DNA of 64,000 nucleotides. Origin: Atribacterota bacterium. GTDB taxonomy: Bacteria; Atribacterota; Phoenicimicrobiia; Phoenicimicrobiales; Stramentimicrobiaceae. The notes beneath the pieces were generated by a model that worked only from the letters and a program-made list of their open reading frames with translations, searched no databases and had not been told where the DNA came from. Positions 52,710-61,499 of this stretch are shown piece by piece (position 1 is the stretch's first letter; each line of letters starts with the position of its first letter). Location of the stretch: the NCBI GenBank assembly GCA_028696495.1, contig JAQVGY010000001.1:1-64000 (forward strand). Reading direction: 5' to 3'. Both the position numbers and the translations under genes were made by a program.

Positions 52710-52738
52710 ATTATATCACCAGTCATTATCTGTGTAAA
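52710..52738 (-). promoter_or_regulatory. promoter of the PIN-TRAM gene and cysS
   Basis: TTTACA (52733-52738) and a perfect TATAAT (52710-52715) lie 17 bases apart on the minus strand, in the 184-base gap after radA. The leader of about 115 bases contains a purine-rich GGGAGG segment but no structure or leader frame I can support. Confidence 0.78.
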
Positions 52739-52771
52739 GCAATACAGTAAAGCAAGTTTCTTGATTTGGTC

Positions 52772-54127
52772 TCATTTATTGAGCAATGATACTATATCGT
52801 TTATATTGTTGATAGTTTTTACCTCTAAATGATCATATTTTTTTGAAATATGTTGTCCATTATCATATGGAATAATACATTTTTTAAAGCCAATATTTTG
52901 GGCTTCTTTGAGCCTCCTTTCACATAATCCCACTGAACGCACTTCTCCAGTCAAGCCCAGTTCACCAAAAACAACAGTATCTAAAGGTATGGCTAAGTTT
53001 TTTATACTGCTTATAATCGCCACAGCAATCCCTAAATCTATTGCCGGTTCACTTATCTTGATACCACCTGCGGTATTTATATAGATATCTTTATTCTGTA
53101 ATTGTATCTTTATTTTATTTTCTAAAACAGCAATGATTAAAGATACTCTATTATAATCAACACCTGTGGTTAACCGGCGAGGGTAATTTAAATAAGAAGA
53201 GCTGGTTAATGCCTCAATTTCTACCGCCAGAGGACGACTTCCTTCAAAGGTAATAGTGGTAACAGTGCCAGGTATAGGTTGCTCTCTTGAAGTTAAAAGT
53301 ATTTTGGAAGGATTTTTGACTTCTTTTAAACCATTATTTTCCATTTGGAAAATACCCAGTTCATTTGTGGCTCCAAATCTATTTTTTATACTTCTAAGAA
53401 GCCTGTAAGATTGAAATCTCTCTCCCTCAAGATATAATACCGTATCAACAATATGTTCAAGCGTTTTTGGTCCGGCTATTCCTCCATCCTTTGTTACATG
53501 ACCAATAATTAAAAGTGCGATATTTTCTTTTTTGGCTATTTCCATTAACCGAGAAGTACAACTTTTTACTTGAGCAACACTTCCAGGTGCAGAGGGAATA
53601 TTGGAATCATTAATAATTTGTATGGAATCAATAATGGCTATTTTTGGTTTTATTTCGAGCATCTGTGCAACTATTTTTTCCAGGTTATTTTCTGATAATA
53701 GATAAATGAGTTCAGAGCTGACTGATAACCTGGTTGCTCTGAGATAAATCTGTCTAAGTGATTCTTCAGCTGAAACATAAAGAATTTTACCTACTATGTC
53801 TATTAATTGCTGAGCAATTTGCAAGGCTAATGTTGATTTACCTATACCTGGTTCACCTCCGAGCAATACCAGTGAACCAGGAACAATACCTCCACCTAAA
53901 ACGCGGTCGAATTCTGCTATACCTGTCATATAACGTTGTTCATCGCCGGTGTATTTTAGCTTACTGATAGGTTTAGCCAGATCTTTTTTTTCAATCTTTA
54001 CATTTCTTTCTGAAACATCTATTGCTAAAAGAGAGTTCCATGCTCCACAATTTGGACACCGCCCCAACCAGCGAGAGGTTTCAAAATTACATTCCTTGCA
54101 ATGATAATATTCAGAACTACCTTTCAT
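52772..54127 (-). CDS. radA: DNA repair protein RadA
   Basis: RadA is a RecA-like ATPase that promotes branch migration in recombination and repair. It has the N-terminal zinc finger (Cys10, Cys13, Cys24, Cys27), Walker A GEPGIGKS (91-98), the diagnostic KNRFG motif in the middle, and a Lon-protease-like C-terminal domain. I choose ATG at 54127 over the GTG one codon upstream; neither has a well-spaced ribosome site. It follows clpC by about 40 bases, as in Firmicutes. Confidence 0.97.
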   Translation of the reverse strand: MKGSSEYYHCKECNFETSRWLGRCPNCGAWNSLLAIDVSERNVKIEKKDLAKPISKLKYTGDEQRYMTGIAEFDRVLGGGIVPGSLVLLGGEPGIGKSTLALQIAQQLIDIVGKILYVSAEESLRQIYLRATRLSVSSELIYLLSENNLEKIVAQMLEIKPKIAIIDSIQIINDSNIPSAPGSVAQVKSCTSRLMEIAKKENIALLIIGHVTKDGGIAGPKTLEHIVDTVLYLEGERFQSYRLLRSIKNRFGATNELGIFQMENNGLKEVKNPSKILLTSREQPIPGTVTTITFEGSRPLAVEIEALTSSSYLNYPRRLTTGVDYNRVSLIIAVLENKIKIQLQNKDIYINTAGGIKISEPAIDLGIAVAIISSIKNLAIPLDTVVFGELGLTGEVRSVGLCERRLKEAQNIGFKKCIIPYDNGQHISKKYDHLEVKTINNINDIVSLLNK

Positions 54128-54171
54128 CACTTAAAAAAATGTTACTCCTACTTGGACAATTTAAAAGATTA

Positions 54172-56658
54172 TCATTCGCTGTCACTATTATCTTGATATT
54201 TTTCTTTTTCCTTATGACTATCTTTTAGTTCTTTTTTTTCAAAAATAATCTTATCTTTCTTAGCTCCAATAAATAGATGTTCCCCATCCTTCAACTCACC
54301 GGATAATATTTTTTCTGAAATTGGATTCTCTACCAATCTTTCAATTGTTCTTCTTAAAGGCCTGGCACCAAAGTTAGGATCATATCCTTCTTTTGCTAAA
54401 ATATCTTTGGCACTATTACTAACTGAAAAAGTTATTTTTTGTTCTGCTAATAATTCTTTCACTTCATTCAGTAATAGATCTGCAATCTTTCTAATTTCAA
54501 TTTTGGTAAGACTTTTGAAGACAATTATTTCATCAATTCGATTAAGAAATTCCGGTCGAAATGTCTTATTTAATTCACTCATAACCCTGTCTTTTATATC
54601 TTTGTAGGACATTTGTTCAGGTTCGTTTGAACTTCTAAAACCTAAAGAAGTTCCTTTTTTAATTAGGGTAGCCCCCACATTAGAAGTCATAATTATGACA
54701 GTGTTTTTAAAATCTACCACCCTGCCCTGAGCATCTGTCAATCTCCCATCCTCAAATATCTGTAACAGTATATTGAAGACATCAGGATGAGCCTTTTCAA
54801 TCTCATCCAGCAAAACTACTGAATAGGGTCGTCTTCTCACCTTCTCAGTTAGCTGTCCCCCTTCTTCATAGCCCACATAACCAGGAGGGGCTCCAACCAA
54901 TCTGGAAACTGCAAATTTTTCCATATATTCAGACATATCTAAACTGATCATAGCATTTTCATCCCCAAACAAAAACTCAGCTAAACTTCTTGCCAGTTCA
55001 GTTTTACCTACTCCTGTGGGACCTAAAAAAACAAATGAACCAATCGGTCTCCTGGGATCTTTCATACCAGCCCTGGCTCTGCGTACAGCTCTGGATATTG
55101 CCGTAATAGCATCATCCTGACCAATAATCCGCTTATGTAGCTCATCTTCCATTCTAATAAGCTTTTTAGCTTCTTCTTCTTTCAGAGAATAAACGGGGAC
55201 TCCGCTCCAGCTGGAAACAACTTCTGCTACATCTTCCACAGTGACTTCTATTTTATCTTTGGTTTTTCCAATTTCCCATTCTTTCTTAATTTCATTATAT
55301 TTTTCTTCAAATTTTCTTTCCTTATCTCTTAATTTAGCCGCCTTTTCAAATTGTTGTAACCTCACTGCAGCCTCTTTTTCTTTTCTAACCTTTAGTAATT
55401 CTTCTTCAATGTCTTTTACATCAGGCGGAAAAACAGTATTTTTTAGTTTTACCCGGGAAGATGCTTCATCTATTACATCGATAGCCTTATCAGGTAAAAA
55501 ACGGCCTGAAACATACCTTGCTGCTAACTTTACTGCTGATATTAAAGACTGATCAGTAATAGTCAATTTATGATGGGCTTCATATTTATCTCTCAATCCT
55601 TTAAGTATTTCAATAGCCTCCTCAACGGTAGGCTCAGGTACATTAATGGGTTGAAAACGCCTCTCTAATGCTTTATCTTTTTCAATATATTTTCTATATT
55701 CATCAGTTGTAGTTGCACCAATAGTCTGAATCTCACCGCGAGCCAGAGCAGGTTTTAATATATTGGATGCGTCGATAGCCCCTTCAGCGGCACCGGCACC
55801 AACAAGAGTATGAAATTCATCTATAAATAGGATTACATCATTGGAATTTTCGACTTCTTTGACTATCTTTTTGAGACGTTTTTCGAACTCTCCTCTATAT
55901 TTTGTACCGGCAACTATTAAAGCAAGGTCTAAAGAGATTATTCTCTTATTTTTTAAGATTTCAGGAACATCATTATTGGCTATTTTTTGAGCCAACCCCT
56001 CAACAATAGCTGTTTTCCCAACACCGGCCTCTCCAATTAAACAGGGATTATTCTTCTTCCTTCTGCTCAATATCTGTATTACTCTTTGAATCTCATTATT
56101 TCTGCCCACCACAGGATCTAATTTTTCTTCTCTGGCTAATTCGGTTAAATCTCTCCCGAATTCATCTAATGTTGGAACTTTGCTCTCTTTTCTAACAACA
56201 CTTCCAGGTTCATCGGGATTACCACTTTCCATTAATAACTTTAATATACGGGTATAAATATTCTCTAAATCTAATCCCATCTGTGTTAAGATACGTGTTG
56301 CAACACCACTACCTTCTTTGATTAGACCCAAAAGAATATGTTCTGTACCTATATAATTCTGTCCTAATCTACTTGCTTCCTGTGAGGCTAATTCTAATAC
56401 TTTTTTAGCTCTTGGTGTAAAAGTAATCTCACTAACTTCCTGATATTTTCCTCTTCCCACTATCTTTTCAATCTCTTCAATAACTCTTTCCGGGTCAACA
56501 CCTGAATCACGCAGGACTCTGCTGGCAATTCCATCATTTTCCTTAACCAGGCCAACTAAAATGTGCTCGGTTCCTATATAGTTATGATTAAGATTCACCG
56601 CTTCTTCTTGTGCCATCATAATCACTTTTCTTACTTTTTCGGTATATCTTTTGAACAT
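54172..56658 (-). CDS. clpC: ATP-dependent Clp unfoldase ClpC
   Basis: ClpC is a hexameric AAA+ unfoldase that feeds substrates to ClpP. The start is the ATG ending at 56658 (MFKRYTEKVRKVI), with AAGGA five bases upstream; five upstream in-frame codons lack support. Domains in order: double Clp-N repeat with two IGTEHILVGL-like copies, AAA1 (GEAGVGKT), a UVR/middle domain (EKAAKLRDKE), and AAA2 (GPTGVGKT). In Gram-positive bacteria it degrades proteins marked by McsB arginine phosphorylation, and both mcsA and mcsB lie directly upstream. Confidence 0.98.
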   Translation of the reverse strand: MFKRYTEKVRKVIMMAQEEAVNLNHNYIGTEHILVGLVKENDGIASRVLRDSGVDPERVIEEIEKIVGRGKYQEVSEITFTPRAKKVLELASQEASRLGQNYIGTEHILLGLIKEGSGVATRILTQMGLDLENIYTRILKLLMESGNPDEPGSVVRKESKVPTLDEFGRDLTELAREEKLDPVVGRNNEIQRVIQILSRRKKNNPCLIGEAGVGKTAIVEGLAQKIANNDVPEILKNKRIISLDLALIVAGTKYRGEFEKRLKKIVKEVENSNDVILFIDEFHTLVGAGAAEGAIDASNILKPALARGEIQTIGATTTDEYRKYIEKDKALERRFQPINVPEPTVEEAIEILKGLRDKYEAHHKLTITDQSLISAVKLAARYVSGRFLPDKAIDVIDEASSRVKLKNTVFPPDVKDIEEELLKVRKEKEAAVRLQQFEKAAKLRDKERKFEEKYNEIKKEWEIGKTKDKIEVTVEDVAEVVSSWSGVPVYSLKEEEAKKLIRMEDELHKRIIGQDDAITAISRAVRRARAGMKDPRRPIGSFVFLGPTGVGKTELARSLAEFLFGDENAMISLDMSEYMEKFAVSRLVGAPPGYVGYEEGGQLTEKVRRRPYSVVLLDEIEKAHPDVFNILLQIFEDGRLTDAQGRVVDFKNTVIIMTSNVGATLIKKGTSLGFRSSNEPEQMSYKDIKDRVMSELNKTFRPEFLNRIDEIIVFKSLTKIEIRKIADLLLNEVKELLAEQKITFSVSNSAKDILAKEGYDPNFGARPLRRTIERLVENPISEKILSGELKDGEHLFIGAKKDKIIFEKKELKDSHKEKEKYQDNSDSE

Positions 56659-56746
56659 ATCTTTCCTTCCCAATATTTTTTAAAATTATTGTAATAAATG
56701 TTTTCTCTATATAAATAGGTCTAAGGTCTATACCAACCCCTATTTT

Positions 56747-57823
56747 CTAATCTAATAATTCTTGAATTATTTTGGCTCTAGCAATATCCCGCTCATTTTC
56801 ATTCATTTTTTTATTTTTCAATAATTGAATGTATGCTGATTGTATTATTAACATGAGCCGATTAATAGTATCATACCCAATCTTAGTAAATATGCCCAAT
56901 TCTATGCCAAATCTGATCTTGGACAATAAATCGATTGCCTCTAATGTGGATATGATTCTTGCATTCGTAAGTATACCATATGCACGTAAAATTTGGTCCT
57001 CTATTCTCTGCCTGGAGTGCAACATCAATTCCTCTCTTGCCCTTTCTTCTTCATCAATTAATAGCCTGCTAATCATTTCTAATTTCTTAATAATCTCATT
57101 CTCTTTTAACCCCATGGTTACCTGGTTGGAGACCTGAAACAAGTTACCCTGAAAATCTGTACCTTCTCCGTAGAACCCTCTCACTGCATATCCCGTCTTA
57201 GATATTGATGACAACAAATCATTCAATTTATTTTTATAAAACAGTCCTGGCAAATGCAACATGACAGAAGCTCTTAGCCCTGTACCGGCATTGGTAGGAC
57301 AGCAGGTTAAAAACCCTTCGTTTTCATTAAAAGAGTATTCAATTTCTTTCATAATCTGGTCATCATAGCAATCGATTATCTCCCAGACTTTTTCTAATTG
57401 AAAACCAGGGAGCAGACATTGTATTCTAAAATGGTCCTCTTCATTGACCATTATACTGATAATTTCATCTGGTTTGTATATAAAAGCTCTATAAGGGTAA
57501 CCCAATTGGGCTAAAGATAGACTGATGAGACGCTTTTCAACTAAAAATTGTATATCTAAATCAGTTAAATCATCTATTTTGATCAGTTTAAAATCCTGAA
57601 AAAAGCTATTATTTTTTATCAGGTTTTCACTTTTTTTCAGTACCTGTTCTAACTGATTTGGATTTGCCTTGAAAGGGAAGGGAATATCTTGAATATTTCT
57701 GGCTAATCGCAATCTGGTACTAACTACTATATGATTCAAAGGGCCATCACCTTTAGTCCACCCGGAGGTTGTATCCCTTAATTCGCGTATAAGCAAAGCC
57801 TCTTTATTACTCATTATTTCCAT
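56747..57823 (-). CDS. mcsB: protein arginine kinase McsB
   Basis: McsB phosphorylates arginines on damaged proteins as a degradation tag for ClpCP. The 358-residue protein has the phosphagen-kinase nucleotide segment VVSTRLRLARN (33-43), the NEEDH motif (127-131) and the loop CPTNAGTG (175-182). Phospho-Arg pocket residues near the C terminus (DQILRAYGIL) are also recognisable. It overlaps mcsA by 17 bases and precedes clpC, forming the full McsA-McsB-ClpC module. Confidence 0.97.
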   Translation of the reverse strand: MEIMSNKEALLIRELRDTTSGWTKGDGPLNHIVVSTRLRLARNIQDIPFPFKANPNQLEQVLKKSENLIKNNSFFQDFKLIKIDDLTDLDIQFLVEKRLISLSLAQLGYPYRAFIYKPDEIISIMVNEEDHFRIQCLLPGFQLEKVWEIIDCYDDQIMKEIEYSFNENEGFLTCCPTNAGTGLRASVMLHLPGLFYKNKLNDLLSSISKTGYAVRGFYGEGTDFQGNLFQVSNQVTMGLKENEIIKKLEMISRLLIDEEERAREELMLHSRQRIEDQILRAYGILTNARIISTLEAIDLLSKIRFGIELGIFTKIGYDTINRLMLIIQSAYIQLLKNKKMNENERDIARAKIIQELLD

Positions 57824-58349
57824 CTTCTAATCTCTTCTCTTCTTCAATAATCATATCTCTTAATTTTGCTGCTTTTTCATATTCTTCTTTTAAGATTAGC
57901 TTTTGCATTTCATCTTTAATCTCATTTATTCTATTCAACCGAATGTTCCGTTCTTTGATTGCAGGGGGGAGCTTCCCAATATGTTCTGCATTCCCATGTA
58001 ATCTGCATAGAATTGGATTCAATTGTTTTCTAAAATATTCATAGCACTGGTTGCAACCAAGCTTACCTGATTGTACAAATTCCTGATAAGTCATTCCACA
58101 ATGGGGACAGTTATCTTCTTCGTTTAAGCCCTCTGCTCCTTTCCCTCTATCTAATTTTATAAATGAACTCAAAAGGTTTCCCAAAATTTCATTTATATTA
58201 TATTGAGAAAATGAAAAGGAAGAAATCGCGCTTCCTAAAAGGCTGTGAGCACAGTCGTTACAAATATACAGTTCAATTTTTTTAACTCCCACTACTTTTG
58301 TAATTGTTACGGTAGCATCGTTTTTTTTGCAAATCTGGCAAATCATCAC
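57807..58349 (-). CDS. mcsA: McsB activator McsA (zinc-finger/UVR protein)
   Basis: McsA activates McsB kinase and links it to ClpC. Four CxxC pairs are present (Cys4/7, 30/33, 81/84, 99/102), which would bind zinc and could sense metals or oxidants. The C-terminal UVR motif EEYEKAAKLRDMI is at about 155-167. It lies 62 bases after the CstR-like regulator gene and overlaps mcsB. At 180 residues it is the usual size. Confidence 0.95.
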   Translation of the reverse strand: MMICQICKKNDATVTITKVVGVKKIELYICNDCAHSLLGSAISSFSFSQYNINEILGNLLSSFIKLDRGKGAEGLNEEDNCPHCGMTYQEFVQSGKLGCNQCYEYFRKQLNPILCRLHGNAEHIGKLPPAIKERNIRLNRINEIKDEMQKLILKEEYEKAAKLRDMIIEEEKRLEDGNNE

Positions 58350-58411
58350 TTTATATCCTATTATAATATTTAATTTAATTTGACTAATTTTTATTGGGTA
58401 TATTGGTAAAT

Positions 58412-58684
58412 TTATCTAAGAAATTTGATAATTAGTTCAATAATTTCATCTAAATTATTCTGGTATATAAAAACATCATCAGAAGAATTGAGACAGGAAT
58501 ATACTTTCTCTTCCAATAATAATTTGTTAATTCTATTTAAAGCAGACTTCACTGCAGAAACCTGGGTCAGAATGTCAGCACAGGTTCGGTTTTCTACAAT
58601 CATAGATTGAATTCCTCTAATCTGCCCTTCTATTTTTTTTAAACGGTGCAAAATTTTTATCTTGTTAATCTCTTCGATTTCCAT
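58412..58684 (-). CDS. CsoR/RcnR-family repressor, CstR-like
   Basis: A 90-residue all-helical protein of the DUF156/CsoR family, with the segments HRLKKIEGQIRGIQSMI and CADILTQVSAVKSAL. Copper-sensing CsoR uses Cys-His-Cys with spacing 25 and 4; here Cys35 and Cys64 are kept but the His position is Lys60. That Cys-Cys-only pattern resembles CstR, which senses persulfides. It occupies the place of CtsR ahead of mcsA-mcsB-clpC. A strong promoter and a palindrome precede it, so it probably represses itself and the operon. Confidence 0.88.
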   Translation of the reverse strand: MEIEEINKIKILHRLKKIEGQIRGIQSMIVENRTCADILTQVSAVKSALNRINKLLLEEKVYSCLNSSDDVFIYQNNLDEIIELIIKFLR

Positions 58685-58704
58685 TTTTTATCCTGACTTT
58701 TTAT

Positions 58705-58721
58705 ATACCCCCCTAGGGTAT
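58705..58721. promoter_or_regulatory. likely operator of the CstR-like repressor
   Basis: ATACCC and GGGTAT are inverted arms around CCCTA, with CCCTAGGG at the core, placed between the -10 box and the ribosome site. CsoR-family repressors bind C/G-tract palindromes of this kind, flanked by A/T, so autoregulation is likely. Sequence and position are direct; the regulator-site pairing is inferred. Confidence 0.75.
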
Positions 58722-58725
58722 TAAT

Positions 58726-58753
58726 ATTATAACTCTTACATATATTTTGTCAA
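58726..58753 (-). promoter_or_regulatory. promoter of the CstR-like/mcsA/mcsB/clpC operon
   Basis: Perfect TTGACA (58748-58753) and perfect TATAAT (58726-58731) lie 16 bases apart on the minus strand. The start site would fall within the C/G palindrome at 58705-58721, so a bound repressor would block initiation. Such a strong promoter suggests tight control. The rest of the gap up to about 58910 is AT-rich, and I see nothing in it. Confidence 0.9.
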
Positions 58754-58911
58754 TATCCTGTGATTACAATATTATAATAATTTTTAAATATTTAGTTATA
58801 AAGCAGCAGTGAGACTATTTAATGAAGGGATTTTTGGTAGATTCCAATTATTTCTGCTTAAAGTTAATATAAAACAACAATTTTGTGAATATATGTTTAT
58901 TCAAAAAAGAT

Positions 58912-58944
58912 ATTATAAAAATAGACAGACTCTCAGTCTGTCTA
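58912..58944 (-). terminator. Rho-independent terminator after pgk
   Basis: TAGACAGACT and AGTCTGTCTA form a 10-bp stem with a three-base CTC loop, followed on the minus strand by TTTTTATAA. It lies about 65 bases past the pgk stop and closes the nadD-to-pgk run of genes. Confidence 0.87.
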
Positions 58945-59009
58945 AATATTTAATTCATTTTTATAACCACCGGTTATTTGCAATAGAATAAAAAATTCTT
59001 CTAAAGCTT

Positions 59010-60221
59010 TTATTTTTTTAATACCTCAATTCCCGGTAGATTCCTGCCTGCTACATATTCCAATGAAGCCCCTCCACCTGTTGAGATATGAGAAAATTTA
59101 TTAATAAGTCCCAGTTTATTAATAGCAGCAATTGAATCTCCCCCTCCGACTACAGAAAAAACCTTTCCATGTAAACTGGCAATCTGTCTTGCAATTTCAT
59201 TGGTTCCCTTAGCAAATTTATCCATTTCAAAAACACCCAGGGGACCATTCCAAAATATTTTTTTAGAATTGCTAATTACCTTTTTAAACGACTCTATCGT
59301 CCTGTTACCTATATCCATACCAATCATATTTTTTTCAATTTTTTCTTTAGATACATTGAAACTATCGGAATCTTGAGTAAATTCAAAGGCTATATTAACA
59401 TCTTCCGGAATTAAAAAAACTTTCTCCATGATTTTTGCTTTTTCCATCAGCTCTTTACAAAATTTGATTTGGTCTTCTTCATATATAGATTTACCAATTT
59501 CAAATCCCTGTGCTGCAATAAAAGTGTATGCCATACCTCCACCTATCAATACTCCATCACTTATTTCTGTTAATCTATCGAGTATTTCAATTTTACTGCT
59601 TACTTTTGCTCCCCCAATTATAGAAATAAAAGGCCTATCAGAATGAAACATTAATCTATTCAAAGATTTTATTTCCTGAGCCATTAAAAAACCGGCATAT
59701 GCGGGTAAATATGAAGCTATACCAGCAGTAGAAGCATGTGCCCTGTGGGCTGCGCCAAAGGCATCATCGACATATATATCTGCTAAAGAGGCAAGTTGTT
59801 GGGAAAATACAGGGTCATTATCCTCTTCACCCTGGTGAAAACGTAAATTTTCTAATAAAACAATTTCTCCCGGGTTCAATTTGAAGATTATTTTTTGAAC
59901 ATCCTCTCCAATGCAATCATCTAATTTAATTACCCTTCTTTGAAGAATATTTTCTAAAGAAAGAGCCACCGGGTCCATTCTTAATTTTTCTTCAACATGA
60001 CCTTTAGGTCTGCCCAGGTGGCTCATCAGTATTACTATACAATTATTTGATAATAAATACTTTATAGTATCTAAAGAAGCCCTTATTCTGGTATCATCCT
60101 TAACATTCAGCTTCTCATCTAAAGGCACATTGAAATCTACTCGGACCAGTACTCTCTTTTTTTCTATCTCATTTCCCTTTAAATCTTCCAGTAATGATAG
60201 AGATTGGTATTTTCCTTTCAT
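59010..60221 (-). CDS. pgk: phosphoglycerate kinase
   Basis: Pgk makes ATP from 1,3-bisphosphoglycerate in glycolysis. The 403-residue protein starts at the ATG ending at 60221, six bases after GGAG; fourteen open codons upstream are not supported. It has the signature RVLVRVDFNVPL, the SHLGRPKG loop, and the late nucleotide-binding GGGDS and GGGASLEYV motifs. No gapA or tpiA lies beside it, so the usual glycolytic cluster is not kept here. The order DUF554-pgk suggests read-through transcription. Confidence 0.97.
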   Translation of the reverse strand: MKGKYQSLSLLEDLKGNEIEKKRVLVRVDFNVPLDEKLNVKDDTRIRASLDTIKYLLSNNCIVILMSHLGRPKGHVEEKLRMDPVALSLENILQRRVIKLDDCIGEDVQKIIFKLNPGEIVLLENLRFHQGEEDNDPVFSQQLASLADIYVDDAFGAAHRAHASTAGIASYLPAYAGFLMAQEIKSLNRLMFHSDRPFISIIGGAKVSSKIEILDRLTEISDGVLIGGGMAYTFIAAQGFEIGKSIYEEDQIKFCKELMEKAKIMEKVFLIPEDVNIAFEFTQDSDSFNVSKEKIEKNMIGMDIGNRTIESFKKVISNSKKIFWNGPLGVFEMDKFAKGTNEIARQIASLHGKVFSVVGGGDSIAAINKLGLINKFSHISTGGGASLEYVAGRNLPGIEVLKK

Positions 60222-60311
60222 TTTACTCTCCATATCTATAAATATTAAATATCTAAAACACAATTGGTTAAATCCGTTAAATGTTTCAGAATGGGTGTTA
60301 CTGTATCTAAA

Positions 60312-61004
60312 TCAGAAGTATTTACTTTTTAAGAAAATTAGTATGGTGATGATTAGCAGAGAGGGTAATAGGTTTGCAATTTTAATTTTTTTAATTTCCA
60401 GTATACCAAGGGATAACCCAATTATAAGAATGCCGCCCACCGCAGTCATTTCATTAATTATATCTACTGTTATCCAGTCTTTTATTAAAAATGCTATTTT
60501 AGTAATGGTCCCCTGGTATATAAATACAGGAATGGTGGAAAATAAGACTCCAATCCCCAAAGAGGCAGAAAGTATTATGGATGATATGCCATCCAGAGCA
60601 GATTTTGCCATTAAGATATTAGGACTTCCGCTTATACCTTCTTCTATTGCACCCATAACAGCCATTGAACCCACACAGTAGAGCAGACTGGTGGTAATAA
60701 ATCCTTCAGTAAAATACTCGTTCCCTTTTACCTGTTTAAAAAGCGATTTTATCTTCTCCCCTGCATAGTCTAACCTTTTTTCGATATCAATAGTCTCTCC
60801 TAAAATACCCCCGATGACCAGAGAAAAGATAATCAATAGTATATCTTTAGCCCGAATAGCCATTTGAATACCTAAGATTAAAGTTACTAACCCAATTCCC
60901 TGGAAGAGTATAGCACTCATTCTTTTTGGAAAATGTTCTTTTAAAATCAATCCGAATATACATCCTACAATAATAGCTATACAATTGATTATGGTACCTG
61001 TCAT
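60312..61004 (-). CDS. DUF554-family membrane protein
   Basis: A 230-residue hydrophobic protein with about six to seven membrane segments. Start MTGTIINCIAIIVGCIFGLILK, the GGILGETIDIEKR loop, the GSMAVMGAIEEG motif and the C-terminal GGILIIGLSLGILEIK segment match the DUF554 (YdfK/YqgA) family. Its function is unknown, though some members have been proposed as transporters. It lies between a small membrane protein and pgk; neither suggests a role. Confidence 0.88.
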   Translation of the reverse strand: MTGTIINCIAIIVGCIFGLILKEHFPKRMSAILFQGIGLVTLILGIQMAIRAKDILLIIFSLVIGGILGETIDIEKRLDYAGEKIKSLFKQVKGNEYFTEGFITTSLLYCVGSMAVMGAIEEGISGSPNILMAKSALDGISSIILSASLGIGVLFSTIPVFIYQGTITKIAFLIKDWITVDIINEMTAVGGILIIGLSLGILEIKKIKIANLLPSLLIITILIFLKSKYF

Positions 61005-61027
61005 ACTGCCTCATAAGTTTCCAATTA

Positions 61028-61426
61028 TTATATTATTTCATCTTCCTGGGTTATAACTTTCTTCCCTCTTTTTATATTCTGACCTTCACTAACTACATAT
61101 GCTTCTGGTTTATTTATTAGATGGTCAAAACCAAGGGCTATTATAATTACTGGCCAAAATTTGTATATCGACTCAGACCACTGGTATAATTCTAAATTTT
61201 TTAATAAAAAAATGATTCCGATGGCCAGTAGTATGATTCCAAAGAAAATAGACCTTCTCTGAAATATTTCTGCCAGACTCCAAAGCAGAAACAAGATTGG
61301 CCAGAAAGGCCATACCCTTTCCCATACTTCAATTCCCATTATATTTTCTATCAAAAAAATGATTCCAATTGCCAGAATTATAAAGCCAATTACCCAGTGG
61401 CCAGAACTTCTTCTTATAAAATTCAT
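61028..61426 (-). CDS. small membrane protein with two LiaF-like repeats
   Basis: I start at the ATG ending at 61426 with GGAGG ten bases upstream; a further ATG at 61450 would add eight residues. The 132-residue protein contains two copies of a helical-hairpin unit: IILAIGIIFLIEN..WPFWPI and ILLAIGIIFLLKN..FWPVII. This resembles the LiaF transmembrane/DUF5668 domain of envelope-stress systems, but the LiaF C-terminal domain is missing and a short charged tail takes its place. Specific function unknown. Confidence 0.75.
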   Translation of the reverse strand: MNFIRRSSGHWVIGFIILAIGIIFLIENIMGIEVWERVWPFWPILFLLWSLAEIFQRRSIFFGIILLAIGIIFLLKNLELYQWSESIYKFWPVIIIALGFDHLINKPEAYVVSEGQNIKRGKKVITQEDEII

Positions 61427-61499
61427 AATCAATCTACCTCCATATTCCATAATTATCTATTATAGAAACACTGGAAAACATCTAAAATTTATTATTCTA

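Noticed and set aside
60130..60681. 183-codon plus-strand frame across pgk and the DUF554 gene
   Set aside because: It spans the 3' end of DUF554 and the 5' end of pgk in antisense, has no supported start, and its composition follows the opposing codons.
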